From positions 186,001-250,000 of the forward strand of contig BSQZ01000109.1 of NCBI GenBank assembly GCA_033239005.1: a DNA stretch of 64,000 bases, written 5' to 3'. Below the pieces are notes generated by a model, which was not told the origin of the DNA, did not search any database, and saw only the letters and a program-made list of their open reading frames with translations. Below, piece by piece: positions 33,318 through 46,842 of this stretch. Within the stretch, counting starts at the first letter, position 1; the number at the start of each line of letters is the position of its first letter. Source of the DNA: Lamellibrachia satsuma (lineage: Eukaryota > Annelida > Polychaeta > Sabellida > Siboglinidae). A program made the translations under genes and the position numbers.

Positions 33318-33472
33318 TCGTCGTGAATGTACGTTTTAAAGTGCGCTCGTCAGTGTACGCCGAAAAATCGCTCGCGCGTCTCGCCAGTGTACGCCGAAAA
33401 AAATCGCTGGCGTCGCTCACCAATGTACGCTAGTCAGTGTACGCCGAAAAAAATCGCTGGCGTCGCTCGCCA
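33318..33472 (-). repeat. Gypsy leader repeats with primer-binding site
   Basis: About three to four degenerate units containing 'cagtgtacgccgaaaaaaat' and 'cgctggcgtcgctcgcc' lie next to the 5' LTR. The candidate primer-binding site is TGGCGAGCGACGCCAGCG (33455-33472, minus), one base after the LTR. The cognate tRNA cannot be named without a search. The repeat unit includes the primer-binding site itself. Confidence 0.65.
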
Positions 33473-33473
33473 A

Positions 33474-34501
33474 TGTAAGATATATGCCTCCCTCTTCTTG
33501 TCTTCTTCGGGGCCGCACGCAATGGTCCAGGAGGCATTTCTCACAACGAAGGATATTTTGATTGTCCGTCGTTTTTGCGCTCGCCAGGTCGAGATTTATA
33601 ACTGAATTTGTACTCACTCGACCAATGAGTACATAGAGTACTACAGAAATGTAGTCAACGCATTGTTCTCCAGGTTCGAAACGATTTTAATCTTGTACAT
33701 CAGACGGCTACGTACATAGTAGCAATATAATCACTCACGATGACAAATAAAAATAACAGTGAAGACATCTATCACTGTAAACCGTAAAGAAAAGTAGTGA
33801 ATGTAAACATCACTCAAACTGTATACAGATTCTTAAAATCTAGAAGATTTGACAATAAAATTCTGGCCGGAAATTTTGAATTCTAATGCTAAAGCAGGTA
33901 TGGCCCGCCAGGACCACCCTTACTGAAAATTTTGATGCCTAAAATTCTGCATGACTACACACCTAAGTGTGAATTTAAAATAGTCTTGCCGCTCCCTTGT
34001 AAACGCTCCTCCGGGGTATTTATACTCCCAGTTTTCCAAAATCAGACGCCGTCACTAGAGGCGCTGTGGTTGCTTAAATACCCAATACGCTTTACTATTG
34101 GTCAACTTGTTAAATCCACCCACCCTCTCAACCACTTGACAATGACGACTGCCAGTCTTCCTTTCCCAATTTTGCAAGTTAAACTTTTGAACTCTTGGAG
34201 CTGCGCCAAATCCAGGGTTCCCAGGGCTCCTTCTCGGTTCCCCAATTACGTTGACCCTCGGGTCAGAGCAATTTAGCAAATGTCAGGATTAAAGGGAATG
34301 TTGAAGTGTCTAAACAGTACCATCAATCTTTGACACCATATGGATTGTGTCCATATCCACTTGGGTGGTTTAACTATAAACTTTTAGAAACCTGTTTTTC
34401 TATTGTTAATCTAGGCTTAACACATCGAATAAACTTCCAAATGACTTACTAAACATTAGCGCATAAAAAACTAATTAAACCAAACTGGCCTATACTTTAC
34501 A
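33474..34501 (-). repeat. 5' LTR of the gypsy element
   Basis: 1,028 bp, reading identical to the 3' LTR. It would hold the promoter for gag-pol transcription toward lower coordinates. Confidence 0.97.
34015..34024 (-). promoter_or_regulatory. TATA box in the gypsy 5' LTR
   Basis: The minus strand reads GAGTATAAATACCCC at this point, a good TATAAATA core promoter. Transcription would start some 25-30 bases toward lower coordinates. Confidence 0.6.
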
Positions 34502-34621
34502 TTGTCACCAGGTTATCGTTTGTGTCACCTGTGTGTCGTTGTCGTGTTGTGTGGCTGCTGGTCGCAGCGAAGTGCTGCCCGTGTGAATCTAACGACGTCA
34601 CCGAACACTCTACTCAACATG

Positions 34622-34845
34622 CCACGACAGCAGACACACAGGCCACGACACACTGGCCACGACACACCGGCCACGACACACTGGCTATGACACACTGGCC
34701 ACGACACACCGGCCACGACACACTGGATATGACACACTGGCCACGACACACTGGCTTATGACACACCGGCCGCGACACACTGGCTATGACACACTGGCCA
34801 TGACACACGGGCCATGACACACCGGCCAAGACACACATTCTACGC
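34622..34845. repeat. 14-bp minisatellite, about 16 copies
   Basis: 'ccacgacacactgg' and variants with 'ccgg' or 'ctatgacac'. Confidence 0.95.
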
Positions 34846-35054
34846 AGGGCATTCACAATCTAAGCAGGAGGATGATATTGACAAACACGAGTTTAAAGAA
34901 GACAGGATGACGAGGCACGCAGACTGCACTTCGCGGCACTTCCGGCGTGCAGTGCATTGTGGGGCATGAACGGTTTCCATCAGAACTTTTTCGACCGATA
35001 ACAAGGAACGTAGGAGTAACCGAGTACCGCGAGTACTGCGGATACCGTTATAGT

Positions 35055-35056
<2 letters not shown>

Positions 35057-35109
<53 letters not shown>

Positions 35110-35110
35110 G

Positions 35111-35158
<48 letters not shown>

Positions 35159-35165
35159 TGTGTGT
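35057..35165. repeat. Compound (TG)n / (TGCG)n microsatellite
   Basis: About 24 TG dinucleotides followed by about 13 TGCG units. Confidence 0.97.
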
Positions 35166-35600
35166 GACGAGTCCTTACGAAATGAGTGTAGAAAATGTGT
35201 AGAAACTTGATTTCGAGAAATCGCCGTATATGTCTTGAACGCAGATTTTTTATGATTTTTACTTTTTGTCACCAACTGACACTTTAATGTCTTTTCTATC
35301 GATTAGCAAAGGTTTTTTTTCAATTATATGTAACCGGCATGGTTACTGAACAATTAGTAATTTATAATTTCCCCACCAATCACCCCACCGGTCACCCAGC
35401 AAAGGTCACGCGAGGATACCCGAGGAGCACAGGTTTGATGGTGCCATTACTTGCCACCATATGGCAGCACCCTGGGTAATCTATAGAGAGTCTAGTTAAT
35501 TGGTTGTTATTATTATAACTATTTCTTTTATGGTTAGTTGCATTAACTGTAGGGGTTGCTGGCTATACTACTAATAATTAAGTTGTTTAAATACAAAATT
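35166..35600. other. Unassigned stretch
   Basis: No gene, transposon end or repeat recognised. Confidence 0.4.
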
Positions 35601-35610
35601 TACCCAAGAG

Positions 35611-35971
35611 ACAGGGGTCACGTGTGGTCAGGGGGAGGGGCTGTGTCCCAGTGGGCCAGGCCTGATCCCACTGTCAACAAGAGACAGGGGGAGGGGCTGT
35701 GTCCCAGTGGGCCAGGCCTGATCTCACTGTCAACAAGAGACAGGGGTCACGTGTGGTCAGGGGGAGGGGCTGTGTCCCAGTGGGCCAGGCCTGATCTCAC
35801 TGTCAACAAGAGACAGTGGTCACATGTGGTCAGGGGGAGGGGCTGTGTCCCAGTGGGCCAGGCCTGATCTCACTGTCAACAAGAGACAGGGGGAGGGGCT
35901 GTGTCCCAGTGGGCCAGGCCTGATCCCACTGTCAACAAGAGACAGGGGGAGGGGCTGTGTCCCAGTGGGCC
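35611..35971 (+). repeat. 59/77-bp minisatellite grown from a LINE C terminus
   Basis: Units contain 'gggggaggggctgtgtccca', 'gtgggccaggcctgat' and 'cactgtcaacaagagacag'. Some carry an extra 'ggtcacgtgtggtca'. The 'gatcccactgtcaacaag' part codes DPTVNK, which is the last stretch of the LINE ORF2 read on the minus strand at 39140-39170. Confidence 0.93.
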
Positions 35972-36261
35972 AGGCTTGATCCCACTGTCAACAAGACAAC
36001 AACAACCCTGTTTTGGTAAGTTTCTAAATACTACTTTATACCTTAGAAAATGAATTCTTCCAATTTATAATGATACCAAAATGTCTACTAGAGAATTGTC
36101 CATCTTTCTATGTAAACATATTTATATGTCCAGTTGTAATTACTTAATAGTGATTTGGATTACTGATGTGCTAAGAAGATGGGGAGCAAATGAACTGTCT
36201 GGACCTTAGGGAGGAATGTCCCACCAGCTGTCTGTTAGCAGCTAGGGCTTAATGATATTTT
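35972..36261 (+). repeat. LINE 3'-end segment, left arm of a long inverted repeat
   Basis: This 290-bp segment is the reverse complement of 38881-39170 with roughly seven mismatches. It begins with the last codons of a CR1-like ORF2 (LDPTVNK...) and continues into its 3' untranslated region. Confidence 0.9.
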
Positions 36262-38778
<2,517 letters not shown>

Positions 38779-38880
38779 TAGTACTGATTTGTGTACTCAT
38801 AGTCTCCAAGGATTGTGTGCCTTTATATGTTATAATCGATGTCAAGCATAACTGATGCTGTGTTATGCATGGAGTACATG

Positions 38881-39170
38881 AAAATGTCATTAAGCCCTAG
38901 CTGCTAACAGACAGCTGGTGGGACATTCCTCCCTAAGGTCCAGACAGTCCAGTTGCTCCCCATCTTCTTAGCACATCAGTAATCCAAATCGCTATTAAGT
39001 AATTACAACTGGACATATAAATATGTTTACATAGAAAGATGGACAATTCTCTAGTAGACATTTTGGTATCATTATAAATTGGAAGAATTCATTTTCTAAG
39101 GTATAAAATAGTATTTAGAAACTTACCAAAACAGGGTTGGTGTTGTCTTGTTGACAGTGGGATCAAGCCT
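38881..39170 (-). repeat. LINE 3'-end segment, right arm of the inverted repeat
   Basis: The minus-strand copy of 35972-36261. On this strand it continues directly from the ORF2 fragment at 39171-39275, which shows that the arm is the LINE tail. Confidence 0.9.
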
Positions 39171-39275
39171 AGCATTAACATTAGCACTAGCATTAACACA
39201 ATCATTTGACAGTTTGTTCCATTCATTTATCACCCTCTGTGAGAAAGAGTACTTTCTCATGTCCAGGGGTGAGAT
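39171..39275 (-). pseudogene. CR1-like LINE ORF2 C-terminal fragment
   Basis: The minus strand reads 'MRKYSFSQRVINEWNKLSND' followed by 'CVNASANVNARLDPTVNK' and a stop shortly inside the neighbouring arm. 'RKYSFS.R..NEWNKLS' is shared with the fragment at 62240. Only the last few dozen codons remain. Confidence 0.85.
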
Positions 39276-40168
39276 TTAGCAAGTCATGGAAGGTAGCCAG
39301 TCGGGCTACCAACCTTGCAAAGTGAAGTAGCCCGACAGCTTCTTAGGTAGCCCACTTGCAAATCAATACTTTGATGATAGAAAGTAAATACTTTGAAGAT
39401 AGAATGTATGAACGACAAATAAAAAACATCAAAAACAAACAGTTTTGAAACATTTATTTTCAAGGCAGGATCAATAGAATGTGATACATAATACTGAGTA
39501 AAATACAGTATACAATTATACACAGGTTGTTTTTCTTTCATAACATGGTACACCAACAGTCTACGCGAAGTCTTCAAGTGTCACAGGACATCAGGTCCTG
39601 TGAACTGAACAGTTTTGCTGATTTTTTACACGACCTGAATTTACTTTAACCAGGTTCCCGATTAATTCACCAGAAGCGCTCCACGCACCATGGAGATAAT
39701 TGTATCTAACTATAATCGAGATAGCTTATGTTTTTATGTATGTTTATGTATGTTTATATGTGCTTATGTTCACGTTTTCTTCCTAGACGGCTTGCACCTC
39801 AGGTGCCAAACTTTCAGAGATTAATCTACAACCCCCACGAATGAAACGTAATGCCTTTATTTTTTCGAAATACCCCATATATCAAGGGTTCTTAGTGGTT
39901 TTTATGGTAAATGAAATGTTTGCTGCGTAAAACGTTAACTTCCAACAATCGCAGAAACCACGCGCGCCGCGGCGAATACTTCGTACGTAAACCGTTTGAG
40001 AGTACGTAGCGCCCTATGGGCGGCTTATATTAATTATAGTAGAAAGCACGCACTGACGTATTGACCCGAGATCGCAGACCGAGGGCCAATACACAATAAA
40101 AAGACAGTAGAAAGCAGATATTCTACTATTGTACAACCAACACAAGTATCCATGCCCCATGGGTCTAA
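39276..40168. other. Unassigned stretch
   Basis: A short dyad 'cacaggacatcaggtcctgtg' is near 39578. The 97-codon minus-strand frame (39284-39577) has no recognised domain. Confidence 0.4.
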
Positions 40169-40757
40169 ATTCACAAATAACACATACAACATACATTGAT
40201 CCAGTGAGGTAACACATACAACATACATTGATCCAGTGAGGTAACACATACAACATACATTGATCCAGTGAGGTAACACATACATCATACATTGATCCAG
40301 TGAGGTAACACATACAACATACATTGATCCATTGAGTTAACACATACATCATACATTGATCCAGTGAGGTAACACATACAACATACATTGATCCATTGAG
40401 TTAACACATACATCATACATTGATCCAGTGAGGTAACACATACAACATACATTGATCCAGTGAGGTAACACATACAACATACATTGATCCAGTGAGGTAA
40501 CACATACATCATACATTGATCCAGTGAGGTAACACATACAACATACATTGATCCAGTGAGTTAACACATACATCATACATTGATCCAGTGAGGTAACACA
40601 TACAACATATATTGATCCAGTGAGGTAACACATACAACATACATTGATCCAGTGAGGTAACACATACAACATACATTGATCCAGTGAGGTAATTGATCCA
40701 GTGAGGTAACACATACAACATACATTGATCCAGTGAGGTAACACATACAATATACAC
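40169..40757. repeat. 32-bp minisatellite, about 18 copies
   Basis: 'ttgatccagtgaggtaacac' plus 'atacaacataca' repeats with 'atcat' and 'ttgagt' variants. The units are contiguous with no spacers. Confidence 0.97.
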
Positions 40758-41332
40758 TGATCCAAGAAAACACTGTAAACACATATTGTTAGACCAATAA
40801 CCTGGAGTGTCACTCGTGCCTTAACATGTTAGGTATACATCCCAACCACAAAAATATACTATGTAGAATAAGATACAAGAAAACACTGTAAACACATATT
40901 GCTAGACCAATAACCTGGAGTGTCACTCGTGCCTTAACATGTTAGGTATACATCCCAACCACAAAGATATACAGTATAGAATAAGATACAAGAAAACACT
41001 GTAAACACATATTGTTAGACCAATAACCTGGAGTGTCACTCGTGTCTTAACATGTTAGGTATACATCCCAACCACAAAAATATACTGTATAGAATAAGAT
41101 ACAAGAAAACACTGTAAACACATATTGTTAGACCAATAACCTGGAGTGTCACTCGTGCCTTAACATGTTAGGTATACATCCCAACCACAAAAATATACTG
41201 TATAGAATAAGATACAAGAAAACACTGTAAACACATATTGTTAGACCAATAACCTGGAGTGTCACTCGTGCCTTAACATGTTAGGTATACATCCCAACCA
41301 CAAAAATATACTGTATAGAATAAGATACAAGA
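40758..41332. repeat. 113-bp tandem repeat, 5 copies
   Basis: 'agatacaagaaaacactgta' recurs at 113-base steps (40871, 40984, 41097, 41210), with very few differences. Confidence 0.97.
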
Positions 41333-41749
41333 CACACGACTGTTATCACTAATCAAATATTCCATGCAACAACATTTCACACTATTTTCAGAGGAATACT
41401 ATAGTAAACATCTACATAATTTTAAGGGTAAAGATTGCACTGTGGTAAATCTAACATTTATTATTGTAAGAAATAAACACGAAGGCCTATCGACTGAATG
41501 AACTAATTACAGGTCAGAGTAAATCCTATTTTGAAGTGTTGCACTGTGGTAATACTTCAATGTATTATTTTCAAAAATAAACATGTCTTGGGTGAATGAA
41601 CTAATTACCAAATGTGCCCAATTACCAGGTGTGCCCAGCCAGGTGTGTTACTGAGAACACCAACAGGAATTGAACCTGCCACAACACTTCAGTAAAGGCT
41701 TACAAACACTAGAAGACACAAACATGTGTCCCAGAACACAAACATTAAC
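41333..41749. other. Unassigned stretch, ends in a degenerate repeat
   Basis: A pair of related 'gcactgtggtaa...tttattattg' segments lies near 41438 and 41542. From about 41630 the words 'caacaggaattgaacctgcc' and 'ttcagtaaaggctta' match the degenerate repeat on the other side of the RTE insertion (44897-45170). Confidence 0.5.
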
Positions 41750-41760
41750 TGAAACAGTAC

Positions 41761-44700
41761 TTACTTACTTACTTACTTACTTAGGCCCTTAACTCCTCCT
41801 GGAGCATAGGCCATCCACAACATTTCTCCAGCGCCTCCTGTCTTGGGCAATCCTCTCCAGTTGTTGCCAGCCCTTCCCTGTTTGCTTGATGTCTGCCTCG
41901 AGGTCACGCCGCCAGGTGTTTTTTGGTCTCCCCCTCTTTCTCTTGCCTTGGGGGTTCCATGTCAGGACCTGTCTGGTTATGTTTGTGCTTGGCTTTCTCA
42001 AGGTGTGGCCAAGCCATCCCCATCTCCTCTTAAGGATCTCTATCTCTATTTGGGCTTGGTGTGTTCTATCCCAGAGGTCTTTGTTGCTCACCCTGTCCAT
42101 CCAGTGTATTGGGAGAATTCTTCTCAGGCAATGGTTGACAAATGTCTGGATCCTTATCAGTGTGGTCTTGTTTATTCGCCATGTTTCTGCTCCGTACAGC
42201 AACACGGACTTTACATTTGTGTTAAACAAGCGTATTTTTGTGGTTTCTCCAATTACCTTTGACTTCCACACATTTCTCAACAGGTGGAAAGCTACCCTTG
42301 CTTTGCTGATCCTTTTCTTTACATCAGCCTCTGTCCCTCCATGCGTATCCACTATGCTGCCTAGATATCTGAAGTCTTTGACCTCGTCCAGTGTCTCTCC
42401 CTCAAGCATGATTGGTGTTTCGCAAGTAGCATTTGTTCTCAGGATCTTTGTTTTCCTTTTGTTGATTTTCAACCCAACCCGCTCTGAAATCAATGCCAGT
42501 TCTGTTGTTTTGCCCTGCATCTGCCTATGGCTGTGAGACAGGAGTGCAAGGTCATCCGCAAAGTCCAGGTCATCAAGTTGGGTCAGCATCGTCCACTGGA
42601 TTCCATTTCGTTTCTCCTTGGTTGCTGTTTTCATGACCCAGTCTATGACTAGAATGAAGAGGAATGGTGACAGTAAGCATCCCTGTCTCACCCCCGTCAT
42701 AACCTCAAAGTTCTTTGTAAGTTGACCTTCATGAATAACTCTGCATGACATTCCCTCATAGGAGTTTTTGATCATGTTGACTAGTTTCTTGGGCACCCCA
42801 TAGTGTCTTAGCACTTTCCAGAGTGTCTCCCTGTCCACACTGTCAAAGGCTTTCTCGTAATCAACAAAGTTGATGTATAGGGATGAGTTCCATTCGATGG
42901 ATTGTTCCACTATGATTTGCAGTGTTGCAATCTGGTCAGTACACGATCTGTCCTGCCTGAAGCCTGCTTGCTGTTCACGCAGAGTTTGGTCCACTTTGCC
43001 TTTCATTCTCTCTAGGATTATTCTGTTTAGAATCTTCCCAGGTACTGACAACAACGTGATTCCTCTGTAGTTATCACAGCGGCTCAGGTCTCCTTTCTTG
43101 GGGATCTTGATAAGGTAACCTTCTTTCCATTCTGCTGGAATTTCTTCTTTTTCCCAGATCTCCTCAAAAAGACTGTACAGCATTTCTATTGAAGTATTTA
43201 CATCTGCCTTTAGTGCTTTTGCAGGGATACCATCAGGGCCTGCTACTTTCCCATTTTTCATATGTGCGATTGCCTTTTTTATCTCTTCTGTAGTGGGCTT
43301 GTCTATTGGGAGATCTGTCTCAGCTGGTTGGATGTCTGGTTGATTCTGCGGTGCTGGTCTGTTGAACAGCTCTTCAAAATGTTCTGCCCATCTGTTAAGC
43401 TGTTTGTCTGCCCCCATCAGGACGATCCCATTTTTGTCTCTGATTGGCCGCTCTGATTTCTTAAACTTTCCAGCTAACTTCCTTGTTGTATCGTAAAGTT
43501 GCTTCATGTTCCTGCTAGCTGCTGCCTTTTCTGCCTCTTGTGCAAGTCCCTCCACGAAGTTCCTTTTGTCTGTTTTGACACTTTTCTTCACCTCTCTATT
43601 TGCTGCAGTGTGCTCTTTCTGAGCTGTTACCTTTGCCGCCCTTGTGCGGCTGCTGTTGACTGCTTCCTTCTTGTCTCTTCTGGTCTGTATTTTCCTCATT
43701 GTTTCTACTGAAATCCAGTCTTTCTGTTGGGGTTTCCTTCTTCCAATTATCTCTTCGCATGTGGTGTTTACTGCATCCTTGATGTGACTCCATTGGCTGT
43801 TGATGTCTACTCCCTCATCTTCATCATACAGTTCTTGCAGGACTTTGAATCTATTAGCTAATGCAACTTTATATTCTTCTGCTGTGCTTGGGTCCTTCAG
43901 GAAATCCACATTATACCTTGCCTTTTGTCTTTCTTGTTCTACTCCATTTCTTCTTAGCTTGAGTTTTAGCCTGGCTGTTACTAGGTGGTGATCAGACGCA
44001 ACGTCAGCACCTCTCTTCACACGCACGTCTTGTAGTGATCTTCTAAACATTTTGTTTATGCCGATGTGGTCTATCTGATTTTCAGTGACTTGGTCAGGAG
44101 ATACCCATGTCGCCTTATGTATTCTTTTGTGTGTGAACACGCTTCCCCCAATCACAATGTTGTTTATTGCACAGGCATTCACAAACCGCTCCCCATAGTC
44201 ATTCATCACACCCAGCCCATGAACTCCCATCACATTTTCATATCCTTGGTTGTCCGATCCAATCTTAGCATTGAAATCTCCCATAATCAGGTTGATGTTT
44301 TTATCCCCTAAATTGCTCATGATATCAAGGAGTTGGTTGTAGAATTCATCTTTGGTTTCTTCAGTCTTGTCGTTGGTTGGGGCGTAGCACTGCACTATGT
44401 TCATTTTAATCCTTTTGTTCTTTGTTCTAAAGGATGCTGTTATGCACCTCGGTCCTCTGGCTTCCCAGCCAATAAGTGCTCTCTGTGCCTCCTTCCCCAA
44501 TAAGAGGGCAACCCCCTCTGAGTGAGGGGCATCATCTTCCTCGTGTCCGGAGTATAGCATAATCTCTCCTGTTGTTAGTCGCAGTCGTCCTGACTGGGTC
44601 CATCGGGTTTTGCAGAGCCCGAGTAGAGCGAGGTTGAATCTCCGCATTTCTGCTGCCACTTGGGCAGTTTTCCCCGCCTCGTACATTGTTCGCACATTCC

Positions 44701-44885
44701 ATGTGCCGATGTTTAAATTTTTCCTGGTCGAAAGAAGAGTAGTCGGCATTGTGGCTTCCTTTCGGCTTTGACCGCAACACTTCATGCGCCCTGGTAAACC
44801 AGGCCCTACCTCTTCCAGGACAGACGTCGTAGTTTTATTTGTTGTGAATGTTTCTGTAGCGTTGGGTTTCTTTACAGGGTGGGGG
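41761..44885 (-). mobile_element. RTE-type non-LTR retrotransposon with 11-bp target duplication
   Basis: 'tgaaacagtac' occurs at 41750-41760 and again at 44886-44896, immediately outside the element. The 3' end (minus strand) finishes in a short (TAAG)n tail rather than poly(A), as is usual for RTE-like elements. The 3,125-bp body holds one long ORF. The insertion interrupts a degenerate repeat of about 100 bp. The intact frame, exact duplication and near full length indicate a recent event. The RTE clade is inferred from size, the single ORF and the tail. Confidence 0.92.
41789..44785 (-). CDS. RTE-type ORF: APE endonuclease plus reverse transcriptase
   Basis: I start at the Met at 44785 ([14 protein letters not shown]), the first inside the element, giving 998 residues. 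The frame stays open upstream to an ATG at 44971, but those first codons lie in flanking host DNA. The endonuclease has '[10 protein letters not shown]', 'GDFNAKIG' (D170, N172) and 'ASDHHLV' (D265, H266). The position that is usually E in 'ETRW' is K59 here ('[10 protein letters not shown]'). The reverse transcriptase has '[11 protein letters not shown]', '[10 protein letters not shown]', '[11 protein letters not shown]', '[13 protein letters not shown]' and the catalytic FADD at 742-745. The C terminus has '[12 protein letters not shown]' and '[15 protein letters not shown]'. It would nick target DNA and copy its own RNA there (target-primed reverse transcription). Confidence 0.95.
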   Translation of the reverse strand: MKCCGQSRKEATMPTTLLSTRKNLNIGTWNVRTMYEAGKTAQVAAEMRRFNLALLGLCKTRWTQSGRLRLTTGEIMLYSGHEEDDAPHSEGVALLLGKEAQRALIGWEARGPRCITASFRTKNKRIKMNIVQCYAPTNDKTEETKDEFYNQLLDIMSNLGDKNINLIMGDFNAKIGSDNQGYENVMGVHGLGVMNDYGERFVNACAINNIVIGGSVFTHKRIHKATWVSPDQVTENQIDHIGINKMFRRSLQDVRVKRGADVASDHHLVTARLKLKLRRNGVEQERQKARYNVDFLKDPSTAEEYKVALANRFKVLQELYDEDEGVDINSQWSHIKDAVNTTCEEIIGRRKPQQKDWISVETMRKIQTRRDKKEAVNSSRTRAAKVTAQKEHTAANREVKKSVKTDKRNFVEGLAQEAEKAAASRNMKQLYDTTRKLAGKFKKSERPIRDKNGIVLMGADKQLNRWAEHFEELFNRPAPQNQPDIQPAETDLPIDKPTTEEIKKAIAHMKNGKVAGPDGIPAKALKADVNTSIEMLYSLFEEIWEKEEIPAEWKEGYLIKIPKKGDLSRCDNYRGITLLSVPGKILNRIILERMKGKVDQTLREQQAGFRQDRSCTDQIATLQIIVEQSIEWNSSLYINFVDYEKAFDSVDRETLWKVLRHYGVPKKLVNMIKNSYEGMSCRVIHEGQLTKNFEVMTGVRQGCLLSPFLFILVIDWVMKTATKEKRNGIQWTMLTQLDDLDFADDLALLSHSHRQMQGKTTELALISERVGLKINKRKTKILRTNATCETPIMLEGETLDEVKDFRYLGSIVDTHGGTEADVKKRISKARVAFHLLRNVWKSKVIGETTKIRLFNTNVKSVLLYGAETWRINKTTLIRIQTFVNHCLRRILPIHWMDRVSNKDLWDRTHQAQIEIEILKRRWGWLGHTLRKPSTNITRQVLTWNPQGKRKRGRPKNTWRRDLEADIKQTGKGWQQLERIAQDRRRWRNVVDGLCSRRS

Positions 44886-44896
44886 TGAAACAGTAC

Positions 44897-45170
44897 AACA
44901 CTCCAATAAAGACTAAGGAATATTAGAACCAACAAACAAACCACCAACATGATTAGAATCTGCATCAGCACTTCAACAAAGGCTTAGGAATATTAAAACA
45001 CACAAACGTATGTTCCAGAAAACCAACAGGATTCAAACCTGCAATAACATTTAAAACACACAAACACGAAACATGTGCACCAACAGGAACCAATAGAAAC
45101 CAACAGGAACCAGTCCTGCGAAAACACAAAAAAAGGCTTAGGAGTATTAGAACCAACAAACTTAAAATTA
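44897..45170. repeat. Degenerate ~100-bp repeat, right of the RTE insertion
   Basis: Recurrent words are 'aaggcttaggaatattagaa', 'ccaacaggaaccaatag' and 'cacaaacatgtg'. Similar words are at 41630-41745, so the RTE element split an older array. Confidence 0.6.
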
Positions 45171-45183
45171 AGAGATGACCTAC

Positions 45184-45232
45184 TTTTCATCTGTAGTGTC
45201 AGGTGCTGCAGTTGAGGTTTCCGTATCCAGCG
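45184..45232 (-). CDS. Candidate internal exon (phase-consistent chain, exon 9)
   Basis: A 49-base segment lies between 'catacag' and 'GTAGGT' on the minus strand, reading 'LDTETSTAAPDTTDE'. It starts with two bases that complete the codon left by the exon at 45954-46011. No domain is recognised; the content is Ser/Thr/acidic-rich. Downstream continuation would lie beyond the RTE element and was not found. Confidence 0.4.
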
Positions 45233-45953
45233 CTGTATGGATATGGCTGAAGAATGATTATAAACATGATTGCAAACTGACAGTAATCAATTCCATGGAG
45301 GGATGCAACAATATTTCACACTGTTTTCAATATACATATATCGATAAGGCTGAAGAATGATTATAAACATGAACGCAAACCGACTGTAACCATAATCACG
45401 CCAAACTATATTTTGAAACACATAAATTTCGTGATTAATCTTATTTCGTGATTTTTCTGATTGTGTTGGATAATTTGTAGTGATATTACAAACTTAGATT
45501 ACGACATGACAGAATAAGTAACATGATGTAGTTTTTGTCTGAATGTTAGGTGATTTATACAAATTGTAGCTTAAGACATAATAACGGCCCATGTCATGTG
45601 CAACATTTTGTTTAAATATGACAACAAACTTAACCTTCTGTCCTCTGCATTTGTAGGCAGTGAATACTTAAATCAGGAATTACATCCTGAACAGAATCTA
45701 AAACACATTTCGAATAGTTATTATTTGTGATATGTGTAATGTAGTTTAATGGAACTGAGTTAATATTTTACATGTCTGTAATTTGAATTTTGTCTCTCAA
45801 AAGCTACAAAAACCTAGACCATGTTGATAGTGTGTTTAAACAGTGCTATGCAACTTAGTTTCAATTAAATATTTGAAGGACTGTCCAGATTTCATGCGCT
45901 GTATAAATATACTTATTACTAAAATTAACTGAAGCTAAATTCATCTAACTGAC
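45233..45953. other. Presumed intron
   Basis: AT-rich, with one near-duplicated 'gctgaagaatgattataaac' segment at 45248 and 45349. No gene is seen. Confidence 0.4.
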
Positions 45954-46011
45954 CATCAAATGATAGTGATGCTTCAACAACGTCTTCACATCTGTTTGGT
46001 GTAGAAGCCTT
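45954..46011 (-). CDS. Candidate internal exon (chain, exon 8)
   Basis: A 58-base segment between 'cctttatag' and 'GTCAGT' reads 'KASTPNRCEDVVEASLSFD' plus one base. Its phase joins the exons on either side (phase 0 entry, phase 1 exit). No known domain. Confidence 0.45.
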
Positions 46012-46544
46012 CTATAAAGGTAATGAACAATGACAGAACTAGTATACGATTATGACTCAAAATTAGTAGTGATTCATGCAGTGATTTGTTATACCACTGC
46101 ACTGAACTACGCCTAAGAGAATTGTGGATAGCAGAATCATCTGCTCAGTAGAATAAAATATACTAGCTGACATCCACCCACGGAGCAACAAACTAATGGA
46201 AGCAGTTATCAACATTACAGTATTTTGATCTTTTAAAACTTGTTCCCACTGTAGCAGAGAATGACCCTCCAGAAAAGCATAGATTATCAAATACACATAA
46301 GTAAATAAATCTATATAACTATCGTTGTGTTTTCTGAGATACAGAGGCCAATGGTCCAAGAAAGCGAGTGAACATAGAAAGAAGTGAGTTGACCTTGGCG
46401 TCTCAGAGGAGATACACTTACAATGATCCAAAGTTAGCGTATTAATATATAGATTGGCAAAGACTAAATCAGTCCCTATTCCTGCTGTATTTAAATGTTC
46501 TACTTATTAGAATCAATTTGCTCTAACCCAAACTGATGTGACAT

Positions 46545-46768
46545 TCAACACTTACAAACTGATTCTGTTAAATGAAGTCTGTACATGTACCAAGAGTATT
46601 CATTAGATGTGGCATTCAACACTTACAAACTGATTCTGTTAAATGGAGTCTGTACATGTACCAAGAGTATTCATTAGATGTGGCATTCAACACTTACAAA
46701 CTGATTCTGTTAAATGAAGTCTGTACATGTACCAAGAGTATTCATTAGATGTGGCATTCAACACTTAC
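46545..46768. repeat. 71-bp tandem repeat that carries a splice donor
   Basis: About three units start 'gatgtggcattcaacactta' and include 'gaagtctgtacatgtacc'. On the minus strand each unit holds TTTGTAAGTG, the same donor that ends the exon at 46769-46842. Confidence 0.93.
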
Positions 46769-46842
46769 AAAATTTTGTTCACTTTCACTGGCAAACGGTT
46801 TGAAATCTTCACCATCAGAGTTTGTCAACTCTGAAGATAGAT
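46769..46842 (-). CDS. Candidate internal exon (chain, exon 7)
   Basis: A 74-base segment between 'tttattgcag' and the strong donor 'GTAAGT' reads 'LSSELTNSDGEDFKPFASES' and 'EQNF', an acidic, Ser-rich stretch. Entry phase matches the exon at 47199-47289 and exit phase matches 45954-46011. Confidence 0.5.

Larger units (their letters stand above)
26274..34501 (-). mobile_element. Full-length Ty3/gypsy LTR retrotransposon, 8,228 bp
   Basis: Two direct 1,028-bp LTRs bracket gag and pol on the minus strand, with a primer-binding site and polypurine tract in place. The pol order is protease, reverse transcriptase, RNase H, integrase, which defines Ty3/gypsy. I find no env-like frame in the 1.35 kb downstream of pol. 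The LTRs appear identical by eye, which implies recent insertion. The insertion-site 4-mers are 'atgt' (26270-26273) and 'ttgt' (34502-34505), one mismatch from a 4-bp duplication. Pol carries a frame-breaking lesion at 29533, so this copy may not be autonomous. Confidence 0.97.

Noticed and set aside
40014..40813. Minus-strand Cys/Tyr-rich frames over the 32-bp array; possible CRISPR-like repeat
   Set aside because: Units are contiguous with no unique spacers, and the frames are repeat translations. It is an ordinary minisatellite in an animal genome.
41843..44311. Plus-strand frames of 60-216 codons opposite the RTE ORF
   Set aside because: Shadows of the minus-strand RTE coding frame.
46063..46431. 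122-codon minus-strand frame with hydrophobic runs
   Set aside because: No domain, no start context, and it lies in a presumed intron between two better-supported exons.
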